Origin: Clostridia bacterium
GTDB lineage: Bacteria; Bacillota; Clostridia; Christensenellales; Aristaeellaceae
Length of the DNA stretch: 6,713 bases
Assembly (NCBI GenBank): GCA_030526935.1
Contig: JAUNBY010000174.1
Coordinates: 1 to 6,713 of the forward strand
Direction: 5' to 3'
Shown here: piece after piece, positions 1 to 6,643 of the stretch
How the letters are laid out: each line of letters begins with the position of its first letter
How positions within the stretch are numbered: position 1 is the stretch's first letter
The notes under the pieces: model-generated
The model's input: only the letters and a program-made list of their open reading frames with translations
Told to the model about the DNA's origin: nothing
Databases searched by the model: none
Translations under genes and position numbers: made by a program

Positions 1-1533
1 CATGCGAACTATCCTGTCCTTGCCGGTATACTTCTGAACCCGGAAAGCCATCGGAAGGGTGAATTCTATCACATCGCCGTCGTTCCATTCGCGCTCGAGC
101 TTTACATAGCTTCCGGGGCGGCCTTGCGCCGCCTTTTCCGCGTTGAGATACAGGGCGCACTCGCCCGACATCCATCCGGGCATGCGCAAAGCCAGCGTAA
201 ACTCGGCGGGCTTGTCCATATGGAGCTTTATCCTTACCCTGCCGTTCAGGGGCATGTCCGTTTCGGTTTCGACCGTCACCTCGCCGCCTTCGCGCTGCCA
301 TTTTATCCGGGATGCGGCGTAAATATCCACATATAAACTCCTCTGCGATATGGAGTACAGGTATTCCGGCAGCTTGCCGAAAAGACGGGTTCCGACGCCG
401 CAGCAGCAGGTCACAAGGCCGCCTTTGTCCTTCGTACCCTCCAGATGCGCGAAATAGCGAATGGTGTCGCCGCCGTCCTGATTGGCGATGGCGATATTGT
501 ATATCGAGCGCTCGATTTCGTTTACATAGTCTTCCGTATCCGGGAACAGGCGGTGCAGGCGGTGGTTGAAATTTACCCAGAAAGCCGCGCAGCACAATTC
601 GTTGTAGGGATATTTACTCGCGATCCAGCCGCATCCCGGTTCCGCCGTCGTGTGCTCGCACAGCACTATACCCCCGCCCGGGTGCTGCCAGTCCTGTTTG
701 TACAGATCCCGGGCGCCCAGCACCGCCTTGAGATAATACGGCGCGCCCGTAGCGCGGTACAGATCAAGATACCCCTCGAAAGCCTCTATTTCGGTTCCGT
801 GGGGATGGGGTTCCACGCCGGGCTGGAAGCGGATATGGGGCGCGTTGCGCTCTTTGAGCATGAACTGAGCCAGACGCCAGTCTTCCTCGTAATACTGGCG
901 GGCCACCTGATAGTCCTTCTCCACGCCGACCGGCGTCTGATAGACATAGGTGGAGCCGACTATGCCCTGAAAGGCCAGGCTCGTGTATTTTATTACAGGC
1001 AGGTCTTTACATGTATTGAACCAGTCCTGCCAGCGGCGAAGCATGTCCCAGGCGCGCGCGCTGCCCGACAGTCCCGCGGCGATGAGGCCGTAGTTTAACC
1101 ATATGCGGGTATAGTGCGGATATTCGTAATCGGTGAATTCGTATTGCGAGATGGGCATCATGAAGTGATCCTCTTCCTCGCAGGCTTCTATTTTATCAAG
1201 TATAGTCTCCACGCCCGCGCGAAGCTGTTCGTCCTCAACCCAGCGCAACGCGTTTGCGGCGCCCATCAGATATTGAGAGGCCGACTGCCCCTTAAGCCCA
1301 TCCTCAAACCAGCCCCTGTAGGGCTTGCCGTCGGTCGCGTTACCCATCTTCTCGTCAAACCAGTACAATAAATCGTTCATCTTAAACTGTTTTAAAAACT
1401 GGCGGTTGTTGTCGAAGGTGGTTTTAAAAAGGCCGTCGCGAAGCTCGACGCCGTATAGCGGAGTAAAAACCTCGTCCTTCTTTTCCATCTTATCGTTATA
1501 CCGCCAGTACTGCGGCCGCTCAAATTCTGCCAT
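1..1533 (-). CDS. Glycoside hydrolase, DUF1680/GH127-like superfamily (partial; C-terminus beyond the left edge)
   Basis: Reading in from 1533, the frame stays open for 511 codons to the left edge, so the C-terminal part and the stop lie outside. The start is ATG 1531-1533, with an ideal AGGAGG site (1539-1544) five bases upstream. Family members are mostly beta-L-arabinofuranosidases and related enzymes with an (alpha/alpha)6 barrel and a zinc-bound cysteine nucleophile. Visible support: the ELC motif (E312, C314) and the TCCCGVG motif (C376-C378), which match the Glu, Cys and Cys-Cys zinc/nucleophile set of this superfamily; the GKLPEYLY segment (383-390) after it; and a YLDLYRATG segment (255-263) typical of the barrel. 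No signal peptide is seen, so it is probably cytosolic and acts on imported oligosaccharides. Oddity: the RGHxxGHYL segment expected near the N-terminus reads KGQSASQYL (81-89), with Gln at both His positions. Family assignment is fairly sure; substrate is not. Confidence 0.85.
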   Translation of the reverse strand, partial: MAEFERPQYWRYNDKMEKKDEVFTPLYGVELRDGLFKTTFDNNRQFLKQFKMNDLLYWFDEKMGNATDGKPYRGWFEDGLKGQSASQYLMGAANALRWVEDEQLRAGVETILDKIEACEEEDHFMMPISQYEFTDYEYPHYTRIWLNYGLIAAGLSGSARAWDMLRRWQDWFNTCKDLPVIKYTSLAFQGIVGSTYVYQTPVGVEKDYQVARQYYEEDWRLAQFMLKERNAPHIRFQPGVEPHPHGTEIEAFEGYLDLYRATGAPYYLKAVLGARDLYKQDWQHPGGGIVLCEHTTAEPGCGWIASKYPYNELCCAAFWVNFNHRLHRLFPDTEDYVNEIERSIYNIAIANQDGGDTIRYFAHLEGTKDKGGLVTCCCGVGTRLFGKLPEYLYSISQRSLYVDIYAASRIKWQREGGEVTVETETDMPLNGRVRIKLHMDKPAEFTLALRMPGWMSGECALYLNAEKAAQGRPGSYVKLEREWNDGDVIEFTLPMAFRVQKYTGKDRIVRM

Positions 1534-1591
1534 AAACTCCTCCTAAATTCACCAGGATGCGCGCGAAAACACCTGAATAACTCTCAATCGG

Positions 1592-1627
1592 TGTAACGTT
1601 ACAGGCAGCGTTACCTGTAACGTTACC
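1592..1627. promoter_or_regulatory. Three abutting 12-bp LacI-type operators
   Basis: Three consecutive 12-bp units fill this stretch with no gap: TGTAACGTTACA (1592-1603, a perfect palindrome), GGCAGCGTTACC (1604-1615, degenerate in its left half) and TGTAACGTTACC (1616-1627, ten central bases perfectly palindromic). Each has the central CG step expected for LacI-family operators. The array spans about +2 to +37 relative to the start site predicted from the promoter at 1635-1663, a position suited to repression. The obvious candidate ligand is the LacI-family protein encoded just upstream. That pairing is inferred. Confidence 0.8.
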
Positions 1628-1634
1628 GTTTTAT

Positions 1635-1663
1635 ATTATACTTCGGTTGAACAGATATGTCAA
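1635..1663 (-). promoter_or_regulatory. Sigma-70/sigma-A promoter of the GH127-like gene
   Basis: On the minus strand a perfect -35 TTGACA (1658-1663) and a perfect -10 TATAAT (1635-1640) are separated by exactly 17 bp. The predicted transcription start is near 1628, giving a leader of about 95 bases. The sequence upstream of the -35 (about 1664-1680) is almost pure A/T with runs of T and A, resembling an UP element. Such a strong promoter fits tight control by the operators immediately downstream. Confidence 0.9.
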
Positions 1664-1754
1664 GCACAAAAATAAAATTTTGGAATAACGGGCAATATTT
1701 ATCATGTATTTATCAATCGTGGAGTAAAGTCGATTGTATCGAAAAACGCGAGCG

Positions 1755-1794
1755 AAAAAAGCCCGGGGCATCGGATATCGCCGATTTGCCGGGC
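1755..1794 (-). terminator. Intrinsic terminator of the LacI-family gene
   Basis: On the minus strand, arms 1781-1794 and 1761-1774 form a stem of 5 bp next to the loop and 6 bp at the base (GCCCGG with CCGGGC), separated by a 3x3 internal loop. The apical loop is six bases. A run of six T follows directly (1755-1760). It lies about 33 bases after the regulator's stop codon and separates the regulator from the hydrolase transcription unit. Confidence 0.87.
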
Positions 1795-1827
1795 GCGGGT
1801 CGTTTTTCAACAGTCTAGTGGAAGCCG

Positions 1828-2838
1828 TCAGGTCTCGCCCTCTACGAGGTGGACAGGCAGACATATTTTGGCGGGAAAGTCCGAGTAATCGCCGCTTATG
1901 CGGCGCATGAGAAGATCGAGAGATACCTGCGCCATCTTTATGGGGGTGGCGTGCACGGTGGTAAGCCTTATGCCGGTGGAGATGGATTGCTGAACGTCGT
2001 CCATCGATACAACAGCCACGTCCTCCGGCACACGGCGTCCTATGGCCTTAAGGGAGGATAAAAGCTGAAGCGCGGAATAATCGTTAAAGGCGTATATGCC
2101 GTCGATATCTGGGTGTTCGTCGAAAATTTCGCGCACGAGGGATATGGGCGCGCCCTGTCCCCAGGCCAATCTGCGCTGAACAATGTTCTCTTCCGGGAAA
2201 GCCGCCTCCCGTAAAGCGGCCATCAGACCTCTTTCCCGGTCTTTGGAGACGGGGAAGGGGCTGGGGATGTTGAGCATCAGTATTTTCCGGCAGCCCCTCT
2301 CGACGAGGTGCTTTCCCGCGAGATAGCCGCTTTGCACGTTGTCGTACCATACCGCGTCGGCTCGCTGGTCGGCGTTTGGCCATCCCACGAGCACATAAGG
2401 TATTCCCACGTTTTCCAGAAGCTTTACGTTTTCCCTGTATTTCATGCTGGGATCGAGCAGCACGCCGTCAACCCCGCGCTGAACCGCCATGTTTATAAGC
2501 CTCGGTTCGGTTTCGCATTCGACTATATTGTCCATAAAAATCGCGACATAGCCCTTTTCATAGGACTGGCGTTCTATATGCTTGCAGTATATGTTCCAGT
2601 AGGGATTCATTATATCTATAATGCTGGCGGCGATCATCATGCTCTTGCCGCTTCGCAGCGCGTTGGCGGCGGCGTTTTGCACATAGCCCATCTCACGAGC
2701 CTTTTCCCGGATAATCCGCTTGGTATTCTGCGCTATGTCGCGCTCGTCGCGCAACGCCTTGGAAACGGTGATCACCGCATATCCCGTTTCCCGCGCGATT
2801 TCCCGCAATGTTACGCGTTGCTTTTTCTCCGTCGTCAT
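1828..2838 (-). CDS. LacI-family transcriptional regulator
   Basis: A 336-residue protein, the normal LacI/GalR length. The N-terminal helix-turn-helix is at about residues 9-31 (VTLREIARETGY, then VITVSKALRD as recognition helix). The hinge helix is at about 54-65 (NAAANALRSGKS), with L61 placed to insert at a central CG of the operator. A periplasmic-binding-protein-like sugar domain follows from about residue 68, with hallmark segments VDGVLLDPS and, near the C-terminus, YAFNDYSALQ and RRVPEDVAVVSMDDV. It should be a dimeric cytosolic DNA-binding protein responding to a sugar, probably a repressor. The start at 2838 is preceded by AAGGTGG. It has its own promoter (2874-2902) and terminator (1755-1794), and lies just upstream of the GH127-like gene whose promoter bears LacI-type operators. 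The effector cannot be read from sequence. Confidence 0.93.
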   Translation of the reverse strand: MTTEKKQRVTLREIARETGYAVITVSKALRDERDIAQNTKRIIREKAREMGYVQNAAANALRSGKSMMIAASIIDIMNPYWNIYCKHIERQSYEKGYVAIFMDNIVECETEPRLINMAVQRGVDGVLLDPSMKYRENVKLLENVGIPYVLVGWPNADQRADAVWYDNVQSGYLAGKHLVERGCRKILMLNIPSPFPVSKDRERGLMAALREAAFPEENIVQRRLAWGQGAPISLVREIFDEHPDIDGIYAFNDYSALQLLSSLKAIGRRVPEDVAVVSMDDVQQSISTGIRLTTVHATPIKMAQVSLDLLMRRISGDYSDFPAKICLPVHLVEGET

Positions 2839-2873
2839 TAATCATACCCACCTTGCGCATTGTTCATTTGCTT

Positions 2874-2902
2874 ATTATAATGAAACGGAACGGTTTCGTC
2901 AA
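2874..2902 (-). promoter_or_regulatory. Promoter of the LacI-family gene
   Basis: On the minus strand a -35 TTGACG (2897-2902; five of six consensus) and a perfect -10 TATAAT (2874-2879) are separated by 17 bp. The predicted start is near 2867, giving a short leader of about 28 bases that contains the AAGGTGG ribosome-binding site. Confidence 0.85.
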
Positions 2903-2906
2903 CCGT
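2882..2906. promoter_or_regulatory. Overlapping inverted repeats within the regulator's promoter
   Basis: Two inverted repeats overlap here. GAAAC (2882-2886) pairs with GTTTC (2893-2897) across 6 bp. ACGGTT (2890-2895) pairs with AACCGT (2901-2906) across 5 bp. Together they cover the -35 hexamer and most of the spacer, where a bound repressor would block transcription. They do not match the GTAACGTTAC operator at 1592-1627, so autoregulation by the same protein is uncertain. Confidence 0.5.
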
Positions 2907-2920
2907 CCCGTGCGCACGGG
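2907..2920. promoter_or_regulatory. Perfect 14-bp palindrome upstream of the regulator's promoter
   Basis: CCCGTGCGCACGGG reads identically on both strands. It sits directly upstream of the -35 hexamer of the LacI-family gene and directly after the T-run of the sulfotransferase terminator. It has no loop, so a DNA-binding site is more likely than an RNA hairpin. The binding protein is unknown. Confidence 0.5.
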
Positions 2921-2921
2921 C

Positions 2922-2956
2922 AAAAAAGAAGTGCGGCGTTTTGCAACGCGACACTT
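2922..2956 (-). terminator. Intrinsic terminator of the sulfotransferase gene
   Basis: On the minus strand, arms 2945-2956 and 2929-2940 pair as AAGTG/CACTT and GCGTT/AACGC around a 2x2 internal loop, closed by a GCAA loop (a GNRA-type tetraloop). One C and then six T (2922-2927) follow. It lies about 80 bases past the stop codon and isolates this gene from the regulator downstream. Confidence 0.87.
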
Positions 2957-3036
2957 AATTCGGCGCCGTTATTTATCGAGGATTCGACACTTGCCCCGCG
3001 CGCGTCGCGAGCGCCAAACCCGCAGGCGGCGCCCGC

Positions 3037-3894
3037 TCAGACGATCAGGTTGAAATTCTTCCACTTTGAGACGTCTATGCCGTACTCGTCGCGCAGTTTG
3101 CGCACGTCGTCCAGGTAATACTCGACCAGCATCTGCCTGGTTTGGGGGCTTATATGCTTATACATGCCGCTTCTGTCGGTGTTGAGCTTCAAAACAAGCC
3201 TTTCGACGCGGCGGCAATACGGCTTTAAGGAGCCGGGAGCCTTGTCGCACATGACCCTTATGGCGTAGGACAGATTGGCGCTTTTTACGTCCACCCCGAC
3301 GTTCGCGGACTTGGGCGAGATTACGATGCGCTTAAGTCCCAGCCAGTCGGTTATCTCATCGACGACGGACTGCTGATCCTTTACAAAGTCTTCGAACAGA
3401 AATATCTTTACGCTTTCGCGGGGGACGAGGGAAAACACGGTTTGAAGCTGGTTAGAATACAGTCCCCTCACCATATAGCTGTTGCGCTTATAGCCCTGCC
3501 AGCCCGACGCTATGCGCTCGGGTTCTGCGGCGAGGGCCTTTTCGAAGGTCAGCTTTTCATATCCCTTGCGCCTCGCCATTCTGTAGTGGGATATGGCCCT
3601 TTCGACCGGATCGCGCAATAATATCACGCTTTTGAACGAATCGGTCGGAAGCAGTTCCACTATGGTTTTAAACACCCCGTAGAAATACATGTACGACGGA
3701 CTTATATCGAGCTTTATGCCGCCGGGACGCTTGAAAAGGGCGTCGTATTCCTCCCTTGTCGGCTGAGGGGTTTCATCGAAATAGTGTATCTCCTTGCGCT
3801 TCCCGACGTTGAACTGCTCGTCCTTATACAACAGATTGTATAACAACGTCGTCCCGGCTTTGGCCGCGCCAAGTCCCAAAAGGTATTCAGTCAT
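3037..3894 (-). CDS. PAPS-dependent sulfotransferase family protein
   Basis: A 285-residue protein with the two signature sites of the Sulfotransfer_1 fold. The 5'-phosphosulfate loop is GAAKAGTTLLYNLL (9-22, with K12 as the likely catalytic/binding lysine). The 3'-phosphate site is VILLRDPVERAISHY (90-104), with R94 and S102 at the usual spacing of eight. KEIHYFD (34-40), GLYSNQL in mid-protein and FLFEDF are further family segments, in the style of heparan-sulfate N-sulfotransferase-like bacterial members. It would move sulfate from PAPS to an acceptor, probably a cell-surface glycan or small molecule. No signal peptide or membrane segment is evident, so it is probably cytosolic. The start at 3894 has AGGTGA (3904-3909) nine bases upstream. 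It appears monocistronic. No glycosyltransferase or PAPS-synthesis gene adjoins it, so the acceptor is open. Confidence 0.87.
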   Translation of the reverse strand: MTEYLLGLGAAKAGTTLLYNLLYKDEQFNVGKRKEIHYFDETPQPTREEYDALFKRPGGIKLDISPSYMYFYGVFKTIVELLPTDSFKSVILLRDPVERAISHYRMARRKGYEKLTFEKALAAEPERIASGWQGYKRNSYMVRGLYSNQLQTVFSLVPRESVKIFLFEDFVKDQQSVVDEITDWLGLKRIVISPKSANVGVDVKSANLSYAIRVMCDKAPGSLKPYCRRVERLVLKLNTDRSGMYKHISPQTRQMLVEYYLDDVRKLRDEYGIDVSKWKNFNLIV

Positions 3895-3934
3895 CGCCCA
3901 GGCTCACCTCTTCATAAGAATATGTCATGAATGC

Positions 3935-3963
3935 ATTATAAATGAACACATTGGCGTAACATA
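3935..3963 (-). promoter_or_regulatory. Probable promoter of the sulfotransferase gene
   Basis: On the minus strand a perfect -10 TATAAT (3935-3940) lies 40 bases before the start codon. At 17-bp spacing the -35 position reads TATGTT (3958-3963), a poor match. Expression is therefore probably modest or activator-assisted. The preceding argH terminator makes a separate promoter necessary. Confidence 0.55.
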
Positions 3964-3998
3964 GCCGCTGAAGTTGAAATATCCATGAATTATTTAAG

Positions 3999-4029
3999 AA
4001 ACGCCGCGCGATTAAAATGCGCGGCGTTT
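3999..4029 (-). terminator. Terminator of the argGH operon
   Basis: An 11-bp perfect stem (AAACGCCGCGC with GCGCGGCGTTT; arms 3999-4009 and 4019-4029) encloses a 9-base loop, 13 bases after the argH stop. The stem's TTT end continues into a T/A-rich stretch on the minus strand. The plus-strand side is also T-rich, so it could work in both directions. Confidence 0.82.
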
Positions 4030-4042
4030 AATATTTGTGTTT

Positions 4043-5413
4043 TTATGAAATCTGCGCTTTTACAGAATCGATGCAGGCCGCGACCGCCTCCGGCGCGGGA
4101 GCGCCTTTCACCTTGCGGCGGGCTACGCAGGAATGTACGTCTATGGCGTCGTATACATCCTTTTCGATAATATCGCAAAACGCCTTCATTTCATCCAGCG
4201 ACATATCCTTGAGGGGGCGGGAGCGCTTTACGCAGTCCAGAACCATCTTTCCCGACACCTCGTGCGCCTGTCTGAAGGGCATTCCCTTTCCGACGAGATA
4301 GTCGGCGAGATCCGTGGCGTTAGTATAGCCGCCCTCGGCGCCCTGAGCCATGGCCCGCGCGTCGAAGGTGATGGTCTTCATCATGCCGTCGAAGACTATG
4401 AGGCACTTGGTCCAGGTGTCGTGCGCGTCGAAAAGGGCTTCCTTGTCCTCCTGCATGTCCTTGTCGTAGGCCAAGGGTATGCCCTTCATGGTAGTAAGTA
4501 GCGCCATGAGATCGCCCGTTACGCGGCCAGACTTTCCGCGTATCAGTTCCGCTACGTCGGGATTCTTTTTCTGTGGCATTATCGACGAGCCTGTTGAAAA
4601 CGCGTCGTCCATGCGGGCAAAGTGGAACTCGTCGGTAGACCAGAGTATCAATTCCTCGCAAAACCTGGAAAGATGAGTCATTGAAATCGCCGCCGCCGCG
4701 AGGTAATCGAGCACGTAATCCCTGTCGGAGACCGAATCCATGGAGTTTTCGGACACGCGGGAAAAGCCCAGAAGTTGGGCTACGCGCTCGCGATCCATAT
4801 CATAAGTGGTTCCGGCGAGAGCGCCCGCGCCCAGAGGCATGACGTCGGCTCTTTTGTAGCAGTCGCCGAGCCTGTCCATATCCCTGAGAAGCATCTGCGC
4901 CCAGGCCATCATGTGGTGGGCGAGGGTTACGGGCTGCGCCTTTTGCAGGTGCGTATATCCCGGCATTATGGTTTCGAGGTTGTTTTCGGCGATCTCGACG
5001 ATGGTCTTCAGCAAATCCCTTATAAGCCCCTGCGTCTCGAGGCACGCGGCCTTGACGAACATATGCGTATCCAGCGCGACCTGGTCGTTGCGGCTGCGTC
5101 CCGTGTGAAGGCGCTTTCCGGCTTCGCCTATGCGAAGTGTCAGAACCTCCTCGACAAACATATGTATGTCCTCGCAATCGGGGTCGAAGGCGAGGGCTTT
5201 GCTTTCGAGGTCCGCGAGAATGCCGCGAAGGCCGGCTACAATGGCCTTCGCGTCGTCTTCGGGGATTATGCCCCGCTCGCCCAGCATCGTCGCGTGGGCG
5301 ATGGAGCCTTCTATATCGTATTTGTAGAGGCGGCGGTCAAAGGGTATGGACGAGTGGAAATCGTCTACCATGTGGTCGGTCGCCTTCTCAAAACGCCCTC
5401 CCCATAGCTTCAT
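4043..5413 (-). CDS. argH: Argininosuccinate lyase
   Basis: This enzyme splits argininosuccinate into arginine and fumarate, the last step of arginine biosynthesis, as a cytosolic homotetramer. The 456-residue length is normal. The N-terminus KLWGGRF is typical. Other motifs are TGRSRNDQ (104-111), PGYTHLQ with the catalytic His (H155), and the fumarase/aspartase superfamily signature GSSIMPQKKNP (275-285), whose serine loop carries the catalytic Ser. A late TNATDLADYLV segment with GMPFRQAHEVSGKMV (about 364-391) is characteristic of ArgH. The ATG (5411-5413) overlaps the argG stop in an ATGA arrangement. The frame ends in TAA at 4043-4045, just before a hairpin terminator. All expected catalytic residues are present and there is no sign of decay. 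Confidence 0.98.
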   Translation of the reverse strand: MKLWGGRFEKATDHMVDDFHSSIPFDRRLYKYDIEGSIAHATMLGERGIIPEDDAKAIVAGLRGILADLESKALAFDPDCEDIHMFVEEVLTLRIGEAGKRLHTGRSRNDQVALDTHMFVKAACLETQGLIRDLLKTIVEIAENNLETIMPGYTHLQKAQPVTLAHHMMAWAQMLLRDMDRLGDCYKRADVMPLGAGALAGTTYDMDRERVAQLLGFSRVSENSMDSVSDRDYVLDYLAAAAISMTHLSRFCEELILWSTDEFHFARMDDAFSTGSSIMPQKKNPDVAELIRGKSGRVTGDLMALLTTMKGIPLAYDKDMQEDKEALFDAHDTWTKCLIVFDGMMKTITFDARAMAQGAEGGYTNATDLADYLVGKGMPFRQAHEVSGKMVLDCVKRSRPLKDMSLDEMKAFCDIIEKDVYDAIDVHSCVARRKVKGAPAPEAVAACIDSVKAQIS

Positions 5414-6621
5414 TCGCCGATACGCTCCTTCATCATCGCCTGAACCTTCATCGGAAGCCCGAACAGGTTTATGAAGCCCGCCGAATCCGCGTGGTTGTAC
5501 ATCTCACGGCTGTCGCCGAAGGTCGCTATCTGTTCCATGTAGAGGGTGTATTTGCTGGTGACGCCGGCGGGGATTATATTGCCCTTGTAGAGCTTGAGCT
5601 TTACGTTGCCGGTCACGTATTTCTGCGTGCTCTCGGCGAAAGCGGACATGGCCTCGCGAAGCGGGCAATTCCACTGTCCGTCGTATACGAGTTCCGAGAA
5701 GCGTATGGCCATTGTGTCTTTATAATGCGAGGTGGCGCGGTCGAGGGTTATGCTTTCGAGTATGGAATGCGCCTCGTACAACAGCGCTCCCGCCGGGGTC
5801 TCGTACACGCCGCGCGACTTCATTCCGACCAGCCGGTTTTCGACCAGATCCGCAATGCCGCAGCCGTTGCGCGCGCCTATGTCGTTGAGAACCTCGATTA
5901 TCTCGATGGGGCCGAGGGTCTTTCCGTTTACCTTGACGGGAATGCCCTTTTCAAACTCTATTTCCACGTATTCCGCTTCGTCGGGCGCCTGCTCGGGGGT
6001 CCTGCAGATCATGCACAGGTCTTTGGGCGGCTCGTTCGCGGGGTCTTCAAGCTCGCATCCCTCGTGGCTCAAGTGCCAGAGGTTTCTGTCCATGGAATAC
6101 GGCCTGTCCTTCTTGACGGGCACGTCGAGACCGCGCTGTACGGCGTAATCCACTTCTTCCTCGCGGGTCTTTATGTCCCACACGCGCCACGGGGCGATTA
6201 TCTTCATCTCGGGCGCCAGCGACTTTATGGTAAGCTCGAAGCGCACCTGATCGTTGCCCTTGCCGGTAGCGCCGTGGCAAATGGAACTCGCGCCTTCCTT
6301 TTTGGCTATCTCAACGAGCTTTTCGGCGATGAGCGGACGGGCGAAGCTGGTTCCAAGCAGATATTTCTTCTCGTATACCGCGCCCATCTGAAGTGTGGGC
6401 CAGATGTAGTCGGTGACGAACTGCTCGCGCACGTCGAGTATGTATATTTTCTCCGCGCCGGACTTTATGGCCTTTTCGTTGAGCGGGGAAAGCTCCTCGC
6501 CCTGACCCACGTCCACCGCGACCGCGATGACTTCGCAGTCGTAGTTCTCCTTGAGCCACGGTATGATTATCGTCGTGTCCAGACCGCCCGAATACGCGAG
6601 AACGATTTTTTCCTTAGCCAT
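5410..6621 (-). CDS. argG: Argininosuccinate synthase
   Basis: This enzyme joins citrulline and aspartate with ATP to make argininosuccinate, AMP and pyrophosphate, in the cytosol as a tetramer. The 403-residue length is standard. The ATP-pyrophosphatase loop AYSGGLDTT is at 9-17, citrulline-binding TSFARP at 91-96, and HGATGKGNDQVRFE at 116-129; ENRLVGMKSRGVYETP (261-276) is a further conserved block. The start at 6621 was chosen because it gives the canonical MAKEKIVLAYSGG beginning and is preceded by GGAGGG (6629-6634) at seven bases. An in-frame ATG at 6660 would add 13 residues unlike the family and would place the start inside the predicted -10 and operator. It is the first gene of the operon with argH, whose ATG it overlaps by four bases. 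Confidence 0.98.
   Translation of the reverse strand: MAKEKIVLAYSGGLDTTIIIPWLKENYDCEVIAVAVDVGQGEELSPLNEKAIKSGAEKIYILDVREQFVTDYIWPTLQMGAVYEKKYLLGTSFARPLIAEKLVEIAKKEGASSICHGATGKGNDQVRFELTIKSLAPEMKIIAPWRVWDIKTREEEVDYAVQRGLDVPVKKDRPYSMDRNLWHLSHEGCELEDPANEPPKDLCMICRTPEQAPDEAEYVEIEFEKGIPVKVNGKTLGPIEIIEVLNDIGARNGCGIADLVENRLVGMKSRGVYETPAGALLYEAHSILESITLDRATSHYKDTMAIRFSELVYDGQWNCPLREAMSAFAESTQKYVTGNVKLKLYKGNIIPAGVTSKYTLYMEQIATFGDSREMYNHADSAGFINLFGLPMKVQAMMKERIGE
5425..5430 (-). promoter_or_regulatory. Ribosome-binding site of argH inside argG
   Basis: AAGGAG lies in the last codons of argG, 11 bases before the argH ATG. The spacing is longer than ideal. Together with the ATGA stop/start overlap, this points to translational coupling, which would keep the two enzymes in proportion. 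Confidence 0.65.
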
Positions 6622-6643
6622 GATTGTTCCCTCCGTCAATGTA

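Noticed and set aside
445..1098. Long plus-strand open frame (217 codons) opposite the hydrolase gene
   Set aside because: It lies wholly antisense to a well-supported coding region, has no ribosome-binding site or recognisable domain, and is explained by codon bias on the other strand.
1569..1594. ACACC and GGTGT pairing in the hydrolase 5' leader
   Set aside because: A five-bp stem with a 16-base loop is too weak to call an attenuator or riboswitch, and no known riboswitch core is visible.
1714..1736. CAATCG and CGATTG inverted repeat with an 11-bp spacer between the terminator and the hydrolase promoter
   Set aside because: Six-bp arms in AT-rich DNA are expected by chance, and there is no T-run or promoter overlap to give it a role.
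2810..2821. Operator-like GTTACGCGTTGC in the start of the LacI-family coding region
   Set aside because: It matches only half of the GTAACGTTAC pattern, is not a proper palindrome of it, and is explained by conserved HTH codons.
2308..2841. Plus-strand open frame (177 codons) opposite the LacI-family gene
   Set aside because: It is a complementary-strand shadow of a clear LacI-family protein, with no family motifs or upstream signals.
4775..5407. Plus-strand open frame (210 codons) opposite argH
   Set aside because: It is a shadow of the highly conserved argH frame, and its composition mirrors argH codons.
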